Assembly: GCA_021414245.1 (NCBI GenBank)
Contig: JAIOOU010000003.1
Span: 372,001-436,000 of the forward strand
Length of the DNA stretch: 64,000 nt
Direction: 5' to 3'
From: Chloroflexota bacterium
GTDB lineage: Bacteria; Chloroflexota; Anaerolineae; Anaerolineales; Villigracilaceae
The position numbers and the translations under genes were made by a program. The notes below the pieces were generated by a model. It saw only the letters and a program-made list of their open reading frames with translations. It was not told the DNA's origin and made no database searches. This document shows positions 9,360 to 17,608 of this stretch, in pieces; the stretch's first letter is position 1, and each line of letters begins with the position of its first letter.

Positions 9360-10811
9360 ATGATTAAAGCATTCGCAGGCCTGATATTCACTCTTTCTAC
9401 GATCGCAGCAACGATTTTCGGTTTGATTCCCGGGAAATCAGCTGCTGAACAGTCGATTGCAGGTTCCGCCCAGGCTTTGGATCGGAACGATATTTCGCTG
9501 ACGGGCCGGGATGCCGGCCCGGTTCAACCGGCATTTGAAACTGTTCCTGCAAATTATGCATATGGAAACCCGGCGGGATGCGCTTCCTCCGCCCCGGCGC
9601 TCTCTTCGGATCAGATGCTGGCGAATGTACAGGCCCAGCTTCCCGAACTTGACCTTGCCTCCCTGCGCGTGATTTCAATTTGGAATGGACCCCTCAACGC
9701 GATGTTGGATGCAGTTGCTGATCCGTTCGTATACGAATTTATTGTTGATATGTACCAGGCTCCCTACACCTATCTTGCCGACCGGACTGTGACCGTTTTC
9801 CTTGAAAATGGCTTTGTCGTTTGGCTGCGCAGTTACGATGGCCATTTTCGTCTGACAGCTGTTCCAATGATCGCCGGAGTTTACGAATCCAATTGGGGCC
9901 CGTATGTCAGCACATATTGGTCCACCGGCCGGCCGCAGGATGAAAAGATCTATCCCGTCATGCGAAAACTGCCATGTCATTGGATGATCGATGCCGGATG
10001 GGTCAACAATGATACGGTTTCGGCCATGTTCGATCTGAACTGGAACATTCCAGACTATGTCACCAATGGCCGGAATTACCTGGCCTCGAACTGTCAGGAA
10101 GCCAACCGGATTTCACAGGAAAAAGTGGGTTATTGGGAAGCCGCTTCGATGTGCGGACCCCTGGCCTGGACCCTTATTAAGGATGCCAATTCCTTTCCCT
10201 ACCGGATTGGCAGCTGGTATGCCAGCGCACATATTTTTGACGGCGCAAACCCAAAATGGAACGGCCTGCCATGGAATGGTTTCGACCCGGAAACATATGA
10301 TGTTTTTCACACGGACAGCCCCATGCCCGGATATGATTTTGCGTCACTCGGAAACATGTTTAAAGGGGATATTGTATATTCGTACTCGACTCTGTACGAC
10401 AGCAACGATGAGCGCTTCGACCATATATTTCTGGTGGCCGAGGTTAATGAAAAAGGGGAACGCATCAGCATAACAAACATGGTGCAACTCCGGCCCAGCT
10501 GGGATTGTTTCATCCGGGAGGAGATTTTGTATACGCCCGGGAATACCGTAAATGGGGTCATCAACCGGGAATGGAACAGTTCCACGAATGGACGCACCGG
10601 GCTGGCGGGTTTCGATGTCTTCCGCTGGAAATGGATCACCTATCACTTGAACGGCCAGGCATTGCAGTATACCGTCCGCTTCGGAGATACCCTGGAGACC
10701 ATTGCATTCGATTGGAAGATTTCCCCCCAGGAGATCATGACTGCCAACGGTTTTGCCGTGGACTTCCAGCTTTTGCCGGGGCAAACGATCATCCTGCCCG
10801 CCACTGAATAA
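9360..10811 (+). CDS. Secreted C39/papain-like cysteine peptidase-like protein with LysM
   Basis: 483 residues from the ATG at 9360, preceded by AAAGGA; a longer frame from 9261 would run through the terminator hairpin. Residues 1-28 are a signal peptide. A central domain carries a likely catalytic Cys265 in ASMCGPLAW and His355 in RFDHIFLV, the order of papain/C39-like peptidases; an amidase or transpeptidase activity is also possible. Residues 434-480 form a LysM domain (YTVRFGDTLETIA ... LLPGQTIILP), which would hold the protein on peptidoglycan or other glycans. Control by a cyclic-di-GMP riboswitch suggests a role in sessile growth, aggregation or envelope remodelling (inference). Confidence 0.75.
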   Translation: MIKAFAGLIFTLSTIAATIFGLIPGKSAAEQSIAGSAQALDRNDISLTGRDAGPVQPAFETVPANYAYGNPAGCASSAPALSSDQMLANVQAQLPELDLASLRVISIWNGPLNAMLDAVADPFVYEFIVDMYQAPYTYLADRTVTVFLENGFVVWLRSYDGHFRLTAVPMIAGVYESNWGPYVSTYWSTGRPQDEKIYPVMRKLPCHWMIDAGWVNNDTVSAMFDLNWNIPDYVTNGRNYLASNCQEANRISQEKVGYWEAASMCGPLAWTLIKDANSFPYRIGSWYASAHIFDGANPKWNGLPWNGFDPETYDVFHTDSPMPGYDFASLGNMFKGDIVYSYSTLYDSNDERFDHIFLVAEVNEKGERISITNMVQLRPSWDCFIREEILYTPGNTVNGVINREWNSSTNGRTGLAGFDVFRWKWITYHLNGQALQYTVRFGDTLETIAFDWKISPQEIMTANGFAVDFQLLPGQTIILPATE

Positions 10812-10904
10812 TTGTTCCTCGAAATCTTCGATTGGGGGAATGTATCGTTTTGAGAGGGTTGGACCCCGGCAACCTGCGTGGTACAGCCCCGCTGTAATCC
10901 AAAG

Positions 10905-10918
10905 TATAATTCCTGTAA
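10905..10918 (+). promoter_or_regulatory. Possible -10 box for a leaderless transcript
   Basis: A perfect TATAAT at 10905-10910 sits seven bases before the ATG at 10918. A transcript from it would start at or next to the start codon. No Shine-Dalgarno sequence is visible before that ATG, which fits leaderless translation. The -35 region is poor. Confidence 0.4.
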
Positions 10919-11334
10919 TGACTACACAGCAGCAAAATTTTCGGGCATACCTGCCGTCAACGATTGCATTAATATTGACCGGGTGCGGCGGACTGGCCAT
11001 TTTACTTCTACTTTCCCCGCCATTGGTTTGGGCGCGCTGGGGGTTTTATGTGTTGGGTATCATGGCGCTGACCGGGCTTTCCCTGCCGGTTGTGTACTTT
11101 TTTCACCTTCGTTTCCCCAGCGACTCTCCCGCGGAATCAAATGTCCTGATCCGTCAGGCTTTATGGGTGGGGGTTTATGGGGCCACCCTGGCCTGGCTTC
11201 AATTGGGGCGTCTCGTTTCCCTTTACGTGGTCCTTGGCCTTGCGGGTGGATTATTCGCGGCTGAATACTTTATCCGTATTCGTGAGCAGGCCAATCGACG
11301 CCCTCCGGTGATCCCAGATGACGACCCTTCGTGA
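10918..11334 (+). CDS. Four-helix membrane protein of unknown function
   Basis: 138 residues with four hydrophobic segments (about 14-34, 41-64, 82-102 and 104-122) and a short acidic tail ending PDDDPS. I do not recognise the family. The start at 10918 gives a compact protein that begins just before the first helix; longer frames upstream are hydrophilic and unlike a membrane protein. It is the first gene of an operon with selA (17-base overlap), an M24 peptidase and tsaD. Confidence 0.65.
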   Translation: MTTQQQNFRAYLPSTIALILTGCGGLAILLLLSPPLVWARWGFYVLGIMALTGLSLPVVYFFHLRFPSDSPAESNVLIRQALWVGVYGATLAWLQLGRLVSLYVVLGLAGGLFAAEYFIRIREQANRRPPVIPDDDPS

Positions 11335-12682
11335 CCTTCCATCGGTCGAACAAATTCTGCAAACCCAAACCGCCGCTGAGTTGATCGCAGATTACGGCAG
11401 GCCATTGACTCTGACCGCCATCCGGTCCATTTTGGATGAAATTCGCGCGCGCTTCAAACTTAATCCGCAGGCTGATCTGCCTTCGATGGACACGATTCTG
11501 GTTCAGGCTGAATCGCAGCTCTTCAACTGGATAAGACCCACCCTGGTGCCGGTCATCAATGCCAGCGGGGTGATCCTGCATACGAATTTGGGGCGTGCCC
11601 CCTTGAGTGATGCAACCATCCGTGCCATGGACTCGGTTTCACGGACCTACTCCAATCTGGAGTATGACCTGGAGAAGGGAATGCGCGGTTCGCGCTTAAG
11701 CCATGCCGAATTCGTTCTGCAAAGATTAACCGGGGCGGAGTCCGCCATTATCGTCAACAACAATGCCTCAGCTGTGTTGCTGGTCCTGTCGGCTCTGGCC
11801 AATAAGAAACGGGTGGTGATATCCCGCTCCCAGCTGGTGGAGATCGGCGGCGGCTTTCGCGTGCCCGATGTGATGAAGCAATCCGGCGCAAAACTGGTTG
11901 AAGTGGGAACGACGAACAAAACCCATTTGAGTGATTATGAGCAGGAATTACAGGTTGCAGGCACTCTCGTCATGCGCGTGCATCCATCCAACTTCAAGGT
12001 CGTCGGTTTTACGGAAGAACCGGAATTGAAGGAGATTGTCGAACTGGCTCACAAGGCAGGTTTATTCGTGGTGGACGATCTTGGCTCCGGGGCTCTGCTG
12101 GATACTGCCAGATACGGGCTGGCACATGAGCCGACTGTGCAGGAATCCCTGGCCGCAGGGGTGGATGTGGTTTGTTTCTCCGGGGATAAACTGCTTGGGG
12201 GCCCGCAAGCGGGGATCATCATCGGCAAAAAAGACTTGATCGACAGGATCAAAAAACACCCGCTTGCGCGGGCGGTTCGCGCGGACAAGGCCTGCCTGGC
12301 GGGTGTCTCGGCCACCCTGCTGCATTACCTTAAGGATGAGGCGGAGCGCGAGATCCCCATTTTGAAGATGCTGTCTCTTTCGCTGAAGCAGATCAAGGGG
12401 CGGGCTGAAGCGTGGACGAACGAATTGGGTCAGGGCCAGGTCGTGGAGGGTGAGTCCACTGTTGGGGGGGGCAGCCTGCCGGGGGAGTCCATGAAAACCT
12501 TTTTGTTGTCCCTGACCGTCAAGTCCCCCGACAAGTTTCTGAAAAAATTGCGCGGACAAAACCCGCCCATCATCGCCCGCACTGAGAACGATAAAATATT
12601 ATTCGACCCACGTACTGTCCTGCCTGGACAGGAGGGCGCATTGCTGGTCGGACTAAAAAATGTATTTGAGGAGATTCAATGA
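11318..12682 (+). CDS. selA: L-seryl-tRNA(Sec) selenium transferase
   Basis: 454 residues, the usual length for SelA, a PLP enzyme that converts Ser-tRNA(Sec) to Sec-tRNA(Sec) using selenophosphate. Visible family marks are VINASGVILHTNLGRAPL, the NNNASAVLL region, GGFRVPDVM, and the PLP lysine region CFSGDKLLGGPQAG (Lys near 291). The start lies inside the preceding gene and the stop overlaps the next start (ATGA). selB, selC and selD are not in the window, so selenocysteine use by this organism cannot be confirmed; a SelA-like PLP enzyme of other function remains an alternative. Confidence 0.88.
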   Translation: MTTLRDLPSVEQILQTQTAAELIADYGRPLTLTAIRSILDEIRARFKLNPQADLPSMDTILVQAESQLFNWIRPTLVPVINASGVILHTNLGRAPLSDATIRAMDSVSRTYSNLEYDLEKGMRGSRLSHAEFVLQRLTGAESAIIVNNNASAVLLVLSALANKKRVVISRSQLVEIGGGFRVPDVMKQSGAKLVEVGTTNKTHLSDYEQELQVAGTLVMRVHPSNFKVVGFTEEPELKEIVELAHKAGLFVVDDLGSGALLDTARYGLAHEPTVQESLAAGVDVVCFSGDKLLGGPQAGIIIGKKDLIDRIKKHPLARAVRADKACLAGVSATLLHYLKDEAEREIPILKMLSLSLKQIKGRAEAWTNELGQGQVVEGESTVGGGSLPGESMKTFLLSLTVKSPDKFLKKLRGQNPPIIARTENDKILFDPRTVLPGQEGALLVGLKNVFEEIQ

Positions 12683-13932
12683 AATCGGATTTTGATGCGC
12701 TCATGCTGGCCAGAAGTCTGGATGCGATCCTGGTTTTTGGGAATGCCGAACACAACCCGCCCATGCGCTATATGACCGGCGGCGGACACGTCAGCCATGC
12801 CACCCTGATCAGGAAACGCGGCGAGCCGGCGATCCTCTTTCATGGGGATATGGAAAGGGACGAAGCTGCCAAAAGCGGCTTGAAATTGATCTCCTATAGC
12901 AATTATGACGGCGCTGCTTTGCACAAGCAGGCCGGTGGCAATGGTCTGCTGGCTTCTGCCATGCGGGCGGAATTGATGCTCAAGGATGCCGGTGTGACCT
13001 CGGGACGGGTGGGTGTGTATGGCACCTATGATCTGGGTGCGATCTTTGGAATGCTCACACACCTGCAAAAATTAATACCCGCGATTGAGTTTGTCGGCGA
13101 GGGACGCGAAGATTCGATCTTTATGCGTGTCATGGAAACCAAGGATGAGGAGGAGGTTGCCCATATTCGCAATATGGGACGCATCACCACTTCCGTGGTG
13201 GGCAGGGTCAGGGATTATCTGACTTCCTGCGAGGTGCGCGGGGATGAAGTCCTCCTCAAGGAGGATGGCACCCCGTTGACCGTGGGCGATGTACATTCCA
13301 GGATTCGCTTGTGGGTGGCCGAGCTGGGGGCGGAGCTGCCCTCCGGGTTTATCTTCGCGATCGGACGCGACGCCGGCGTGCCCCACTCAGCCGGCACCCC
13401 GACCGATTTAATGAAGCTCGGCCAGACCATTGTGTTCGATATCTATCCGGCTGAAGCCGGCGGCGGTTATTATTATGATTTCACGCGGACATGGTCGCTT
13501 GGGTATGCCACCCCGGAAGCCCAGAAGCTGTATGACCAGGTCCGCGAGATCTTTGACACGTTGAATGATAATTTCGATTTGAATACCCCCTTCGGGAATT
13601 ACAACCTGATGACCTGCGAATACTTTGAATCTAAGGGACATCAATCCCCCTTGCACACAAAGGCTCCCGTTGAAGGATATGTGCACAGCCTGGGTCATGG
13701 TGTGGGTTTAAATATCCATGAACGCCCCTTCAGCGGATTGACCGCCGGTGATGATCACCGTCTTGCGCCGGGTGTGGTCATCACCTCGGAACCTGGGTTA
13801 TATTATCCCGAAAAAGGCATGGGCTTCCGCATTGAAGATACGCTCTGGGTCCGTCCGGACGGCAAGATGGAGACCCTGGCGGATTATCCTTATGATTTTG
13901 TGCTGCCGATGAAGAAGTGGAAGAAAAAATGA
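12679..13932 (+). CDS. M24 family (Xaa-Pro-like) metallopeptidase
   Basis: 417 residues. The N-terminal half resembles the creatinase-type domain and the C-terminal half is the pita-bread metallopeptidase fold. Likely metal ligands are the Asp in VFDIYPAEAG, the Asp in YYDFTRTW, the His in HSLGHGVGLNIHE, and Glu residues in ITSEPGLYYP and GFRIEDTLWV. It probably removes N-terminal residues ahead of proline in the cytoplasm. It overlaps selA and tsaD by ATGA junctions, so all three are translationally coupled. Confidence 0.85.
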   Translation: MKSDFDALMLARSLDAILVFGNAEHNPPMRYMTGGGHVSHATLIRKRGEPAILFHGDMERDEAAKSGLKLISYSNYDGAALHKQAGGNGLLASAMRAELMLKDAGVTSGRVGVYGTYDLGAIFGMLTHLQKLIPAIEFVGEGREDSIFMRVMETKDEEEVAHIRNMGRITTSVVGRVRDYLTSCEVRGDEVLLKEDGTPLTVGDVHSRIRLWVAELGAELPSGFIFAIGRDAGVPHSAGTPTDLMKLGQTIVFDIYPAEAGGGYYYDFTRTWSLGYATPEAQKLYDQVREIFDTLNDNFDLNTPFGNYNLMTCEYFESKGHQSPLHTKAPVEGYVHSLGHGVGLNIHERPFSGLTAGDDHRLAPGVVITSEPGLYYPEKGMGFRIEDTLWVRPDGKMETLADYPYDFVLPMKKWKKK

Positions 13933-14957
13933 CGGATCTCAAACCCGCCCGCATCCTGGCTGTTGAAACCTCGTGCGATGAAACCGCCTGCGCCATTATC
14001 GAAAATGGACGCGCCCTGCTCTCCTCTGTCGTGGCTTCCCAGATGGAGATCCATGCACGGTACGGAGGCGTCTTTCCTGAAGTGGCTTCCCGTCAGCATG
14101 TCTTGAGCATTACGCCCGTTGTGGAGCAGGCGCTCTCGCAGGCTCATCTCACATTGAAGGATATCGATGCGCTGGCTGTCACACAGGGACCGGGCCTGGC
14201 CGGGTCCCTGGTGGTTGGGATGAATATGGCCAAGGGGTTGGCCGTCGGTTCGGGCTTGCCGTTGATCGGTGTTAATCACCTGGAAGGGCATCTGTATTCA
14301 GCCTGGGTGCATGATGCCGCTGAACCTGCCCCGGCGGAGCCGCAATTCCCCTTGATGGCTTTACTGGTTTCCGGCGGACATACCGAACTCAATCTCATGA
14401 CGGATCATTTGACATACCGACGGCTCGGTTCCACTCTGGACGATGCGGCGGGTGAGGCCTTCGACAAGGTGGCCCGCCTGTTGGAGCTTGGATATCCTGG
14501 CGGCCCCTCCGTTCAGAAGGCTGCCGAGGAGGGCGATCCGCACCGGTTTAAGTTCCCGCGCGCCTGGCTCGAGGGATCCTGGGACTTTTCCTTTAGCGGC
14601 CTGAAAACATCAGTTTTGTATGAAGTACGTGAATTGAAAAAGAAAAGCACGACCCTGCCTGTTGCAGACCTGGCGGCTTCCTTCCAGCAGGCCATTATCG
14701 ATGTGCTTTTCAAGAAAACGATGAATGCTGCGCGTGAGTTCAATGCCAGGGAGATCCTCGTGGCTGGCGGGGTTTCCGCCAACCGGCCTTTGCGCCAGAC
14801 CTTCCGGTCCCAGACCGACTTCCCGGTTCACATCCCCCCGCTGGCTTTGTGTACGGATAATGCCGCCATGATCGCCTCGGCAGGCTACCACCGCTACGCG
14901 CTCGGGCATGTTTCGGATTTGAATATCGACATCCAGCCTACCTGGCCATTGTCGTAG
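13929..14957 (+). CDS. tsaD: tRNA N6-threonylcarbamoyladenosine transferase TsaD
   Basis: 342 residues. TsaD moves threonylcarbamoyl from TC-AMP to A37 of ANN-decoding tRNAs, working with TsaB and TsaE. The signature VETSCDETACAI is at the N-terminus, the metal-binding HLEGHLYSAW and the SGGHTEL loop follow, with GEAFDKVARLL and SNRPLR-like NRPLRQ regions later. I start it at the ATG at 13929 because it overlaps the upstream stop (ATGA); an alternative ATG lies 12 bases earlier. The TC-AMP synthase gene (15298-15903) is nearby on the other strand. Confidence 0.95.
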   Translation: MTDLKPARILAVETSCDETACAIIENGRALLSSVVASQMEIHARYGGVFPEVASRQHVLSITPVVEQALSQAHLTLKDIDALAVTQGPGLAGSLVVGMNMAKGLAVGSGLPLIGVNHLEGHLYSAWVHDAAEPAPAEPQFPLMALLVSGGHTELNLMTDHLTYRRLGSTLDDAAGEAFDKVARLLELGYPGGPSVQKAAEEGDPHRFKFPRAWLEGSWDFSFSGLKTSVLYEVRELKKKSTTLPVADLAASFQQAIIDVLFKKTMNAAREFNAREILVAGGVSANRPLRQTFRSQTDFPVHIPPLALCTDNAAMIASAGYHRYALGHVSDLNIDIQPTWPLS

Positions 14958-14975
14958 ATCTATTCTGTTAAATAC

Positions 14976-15014
14976 AGAAAGCCGGTTGACTTGCCCAAGT
15001 CAACCGGCTTTCTT
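14976..15014 (+). terminator. Terminator-like hairpin after tsaD
   Basis: A long perfect stem (AGAAAGCCGGTTGACTTG with its complement) lies 19 bases after the tsaD stop and is followed by TTCTTG. It ends the selA-tsaD operon. It is also the hairpin part of a repeated element whose second copy is at 15157-15250. Confidence 0.7.
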
Positions 15015-15070
15015 GTGTAGGAGAATGTAACTATCATTATATGCAGCCACATAAAGGGCGCCTGAAGGGG
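14976..15070 (-). repeat. Hairpin plus promoter-like element, copy 1
   Basis: On the minus strand this copy reads CCTTCAGGC, TTTATGT, ATATAAT, TTACATTCTCC and then a long hairpin with GACTTGGGCAAGTC at its tip. The same order recurs at 15157-15250. TATAAT followed by a short leader and a stable hairpin could be a tiny RNA gene read leftward; that is inference. Confidence 0.5.
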
Positions 15071-15156
15071 AATTAAGAATTTCATAAGAGAATATCAGGG
15101 CAGGACAGCCGTTAAATTCCAGGGGATTCATAATGAAGAATGAAGGATTAAATGCC

Positions 15157-15250
15157 AAATCCCGTTCAGACTTGCCCAAGTCTGAACGGGATTTGTAAAG
15201 GGGAGAATGTAATTCCTATTATATTCCGCGACATAAACGCAGCCTGAAGG
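15157..15250 (-). repeat. Hairpin plus promoter-like element, copy 2
   Basis: Second copy of the element at 14976-15070. The stretch outside the hairpin keeps CCTTCAGGC, TTTATGT, ATATAAT and TTACATTCTCC at the same spacing. The hairpin arms differ in sequence (AAATCCCGTTCA versus GAAAGCCGGTT) but stay perfectly paired, which points to selection on the fold. It may also terminate the minus-strand tsaC gene. The rest of the 14958-15297 gap shows nothing else. Confidence 0.5.
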
Positions 15251-15297
15251 AAACATGAATGGCGGATGAGAGAATTTGAGGCCTGGAGATGCGATTT

Positions 15298-15903
15298 TCA
15301 CAGTGCTGCCAGTAATTCGGCCAGGCTGATCGGCCCCGCACGCAGGATCACTGGTGTTGACCCTGTGCAATCCACCAACGTGGATGGAATTCCGCCGGGC
15401 GTTTTTCCACCGTCCAGGATCAGGGGGATGCGGCCATTGAGCTGGTCGAATACCTCCTGGGCTGTCGAAGGACTTGGCTGACCTGATATGTTTGCCGAGG
15501 TAACGGCCATGGCTCCTGTGACACGCAATAATGCACGTGCGGCGGGGTGATTCGGGATGCGAACTCCAATCGTGGAAGTGGCGGAGACTGCCAGGGGGAG
15601 AGTATGCTTTTTGGGGACAATGCAGGTCAGGGGTCCCGGCCAGAAGCGCGAAGCAAGAGTCTTTGCCATGTCGGGGATGGAATCCGCAACGGTTTCAAGG
15701 TCTCTCACGTCAGCGATCAGGATTGGGATGGCTTTTTCAAGGGGGCGGTCCTTGGCTTTGTAAATGCTTTCGATGGCATCGTTATCAAAGGCCAGTGAAC
15801 CCAATCCGTAGACGGTATCGGTTGGAAAAGCAACGATGCCTCCGCTTTGCAAAACTTTCAAGGCACCCTGGATTTCACCTGCTGGAATGATCTCGGTTTT
15901 CAT
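15298..15903 (-). CDS. tsaC: Threonylcarbamoyl-AMP synthase (Sua5/YrdC/YwlC)
   Basis: 201 residues, a YrdC-type protein without the extra Sua5 domain. It makes threonylcarbamoyl-AMP from threonine, bicarbonate and ATP, the first step of t6A formation; TsaD (13929-14957) does the last step. Visible marks are GGIVAFPTDTVYGLG at the N-terminus, YKAKDRP, the FWPGPLT loop, IGVRIPNHP and VTSANISGQPSP. The start overlaps the prmC stop by 4 bases, the usual prmC-tsaC order. Confidence 0.93.
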   Translation of the reverse strand: MKTEIIPAGEIQGALKVLQSGGIVAFPTDTVYGLGSLAFDNDAIESIYKAKDRPLEKAIPILIADVRDLETVADSIPDMAKTLASRFWPGPLTCIVPKKHTLPLAVSATSTIGVRIPNHPAARALLRVTGAMAVTSANISGQPSPSTAQEVFDQLNGRIPLILDGGKTPGGIPSTLVDCTGSTPVILRAGPISLAELLAAL

Positions 15904-16757
15904 ATGAACATGATCTCCAGCAGACGATCATTCCCGGCCAGGTCCTGGTGCAGGTGAATGGTCGCATCGGAGAAGGTGTCGAAGGCCAGACCAAGTGCCT
16001 GAACACCCAGAGTGGATTCGATCTCAAGCAGCATCATGCCGTGCGGAGCAAGCCAGGCGGGCGCAAGCAGGAACAGACGGCGATACAGGTCCAGGCCATC
16101 TGCGCCGCCATCCAGAGCCAGGGTGGGTTCGCGGCCGAAGATCGGCAGCGCCTGCAGGGTTTGGGTGGGAATGTAGGGCAGGTTTGCACAGATCAGGTCG
16201 AAGTGGCTGTCTGTGGGCAGGGGATCGATGTGTTTGGGGAGCAGGTCGCATTGCAGGAAGTCGATGCGGTGATGCACATGAAATTTTTTTGCGTTATGCT
16301 GGGCGATCTTAAGAGCAGCATATGAAATATCGGTTGCCAGGATCCGGGTATCCGGCATTTGCATGGCGATGGCAACCGCAATCGCCCCCGATCCCGTGCC
16401 AATGTCTGCCACGGTCCGGCGTTCGGGAGAGGCCTTGAGCCAGGCGAGCGCCTTCTCGACCAGCAGTTCAGTTTCCGGGCGCGGGATGAGCACATCCTGA
16501 TTGATGTCGAAATCAAGGCCGAAAAATTCCCAATGCCCAAGGATGTACGGGAGAGGCTCGCCCGCTTTCAAGCGGGAAAATTCCAATTGAGCAGCATGCA
16601 CCTGCGGGCCGGAAAGAGAGAAGTCGCTGTGGGCGGCGATCCATGAACGCGGTTTTTCCAATACATGCGCAATGATCAGTTGTGCATCCAATTGGGGAAG
16701 ATCATTTGAATGCTGTGAGGAAAAATTGTCGACAAGTTCGCGGATCGTGGTTGTCAT
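15900..16757 (-). CDS. prmC: Release factor glutamine methyltransferase PrmC
   Basis: 285 residues. PrmC uses SAM to methylate the Gln of the GGQ motif in release factors. The N-terminal helical domain is followed by a Rossmann methyltransferase with the SAM loop VADIGTGSGAIAVAIA and the catalytic region ICANLPYIPT. The classical motif is NPPY; here it reads NLPY. I chose the ATG at 16757, two bases after the upstream permease stop; a longer frame to 16868 reads through that permease and is not credible. prfA, its substrate gene, is on the same strand but separated by two transport-related genes. Confidence 0.92.
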   Translation of the reverse strand: MTTTIRELVDNFSSQHSNDLPQLDAQLIIAHVLEKPRSWIAAHSDFSLSGPQVHAAQLEFSRLKAGEPLPYILGHWEFFGLDFDINQDVLIPRPETELLVEKALAWLKASPERRTVADIGTGSGAIAVAIAMQMPDTRILATDISYAALKIAQHNAKKFHVHHRIDFLQCDLLPKHIDPLPTDSHFDLICANLPYIPTQTLQALPIFGREPTLALDGGADGLDLYRRLFLLAPAWLAPHGMMLLEIESTLGVQALGLAFDTFSDATIHLHQDLAGNDRLLEIMFI

Positions 16758-16759
16758 GA

Positions 16760-17608
16760 TCAAGTTTCCTGGAACAGCATGCGTTCCATGAGTGTGCGCT
16801 GGAATATGATGAAAATGACGATGACCGGTACGGACATGATGATGGCAAGTGCCCCGAGATCGCTCCATGGCTGTGCGCCCGAGAATTGGCCGTAAACCAA
16901 CGCGTAGGTAGCCATGGAAAGCGTGACATTGTCGGCTTTATCCACAAAGAGCCAGCCGATGGCGAATTCGGTATAGCCCATCAGGAATGCGATCAGGGCG
17001 GTGACTGAGATCGCTGGAAGGGCAATTGGCAGATTGATCAAGAGGAAACTCTTAAAATGACCGGCCCCGTCCAGATAAGCGGCTTCCTCCACTTCCTTGG
17101 GAACGGCTTGAAACGCCGCCCGCAGATTCCAAATCGCGAACGGCATGGCGAAGGCTGCGTAGACAATGATCAATCCGAACAGTGTCGTGCGGACCTTTAA
17201 TAAACTCAAAATAATATACAGAGGCGTCGCGAATGCGATCGGCGGGAGCAAGGCCGCCAGCAAAAGGATGAATAACCCAGTTTTCTGCCCGGGAAACCGG
17301 AACCGCGCAAAGGCATACGCCAGGCTGGCTCCCAATACCAGTGCCAGGGCAGCCGCGCCGAACGAGACGATCAGGCTGTTCTTTAATAAAACTTCGAACT
17401 GGACGGATTGGTAGGGTTTGTCCAAAACCTTGAGGAATGGGGCGAATGAAAATTCCTTCGGCAGAAAACTGAATTGCGTGGGTCGGCCTATCAGTGCGCC
17501 GTCAAATGCAAGACGAATGGTGCCCCAGATTGGGATCAGGATGAGCACGCTCACGAGCAGGAAAATGCCTTGTGTCAGGATCTGCCTGAGCAGGGGGATT
17601 TTACGCAT
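16760..17608 (-). CDS. ABC transporter permease, MalG-type (CUT1)
   Basis: 282 residues with six predicted membrane helices and the permease EAA loop in EEAAYLDGAGHFKSFLLINL, which docks the ATPase. The family works as one half of a MalFG-type heterodimer for sugar import. The other half appears to be the C-terminal part of the fusion protein at 17601-19730, whose gene overlaps this one by 8 bases. No solute-binding protein or ATPase gene is next to it, so those parts must come from elsewhere. Confidence 0.9.
   Translation of the reverse strand: MRKIPLLRQILTQGIFLLVSVLILIPIWGTIRLAFDGALIGRPTQFSFLPKEFSFAPFLKVLDKPYQSVQFEVLLKNSLIVSFGAAALALVLGASLAYAFARFRFPGQKTGLFILLLAALLPPIAFATPLYIILSLLKVRTTLFGLIIVYAAFAMPFAIWNLRAAFQAVPKEVEEAAYLDGAGHFKSFLLINLPIALPAISVTALIAFLMGYTEFAIGWLFVDKADNVTLSMATYALVYGQFSGAQPWSDLGALAIIMSVPVIVIFIIFQRTLMERMLFQET

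Noticed and set aside
10828-10900. SAM riboswitch
   Set aside because: Only fragments such as GGCAACC and GAGAGGG are present; helices P1 and P2 cannot be drawn and the likely promoter lies downstream.
15159-15197. Simple rho-independent terminator for tsaC only
   Set aside because: The T-run is poor and the flanking sequence is shared with the element at 14976, so it is listed as part of a repeat instead.
16758-16868. N-terminal extension of PrmC
   Set aside because: It overlaps the permease gene out of frame, is His-rich nonsense, and the ATG at 16757 gives a normal-length protein.
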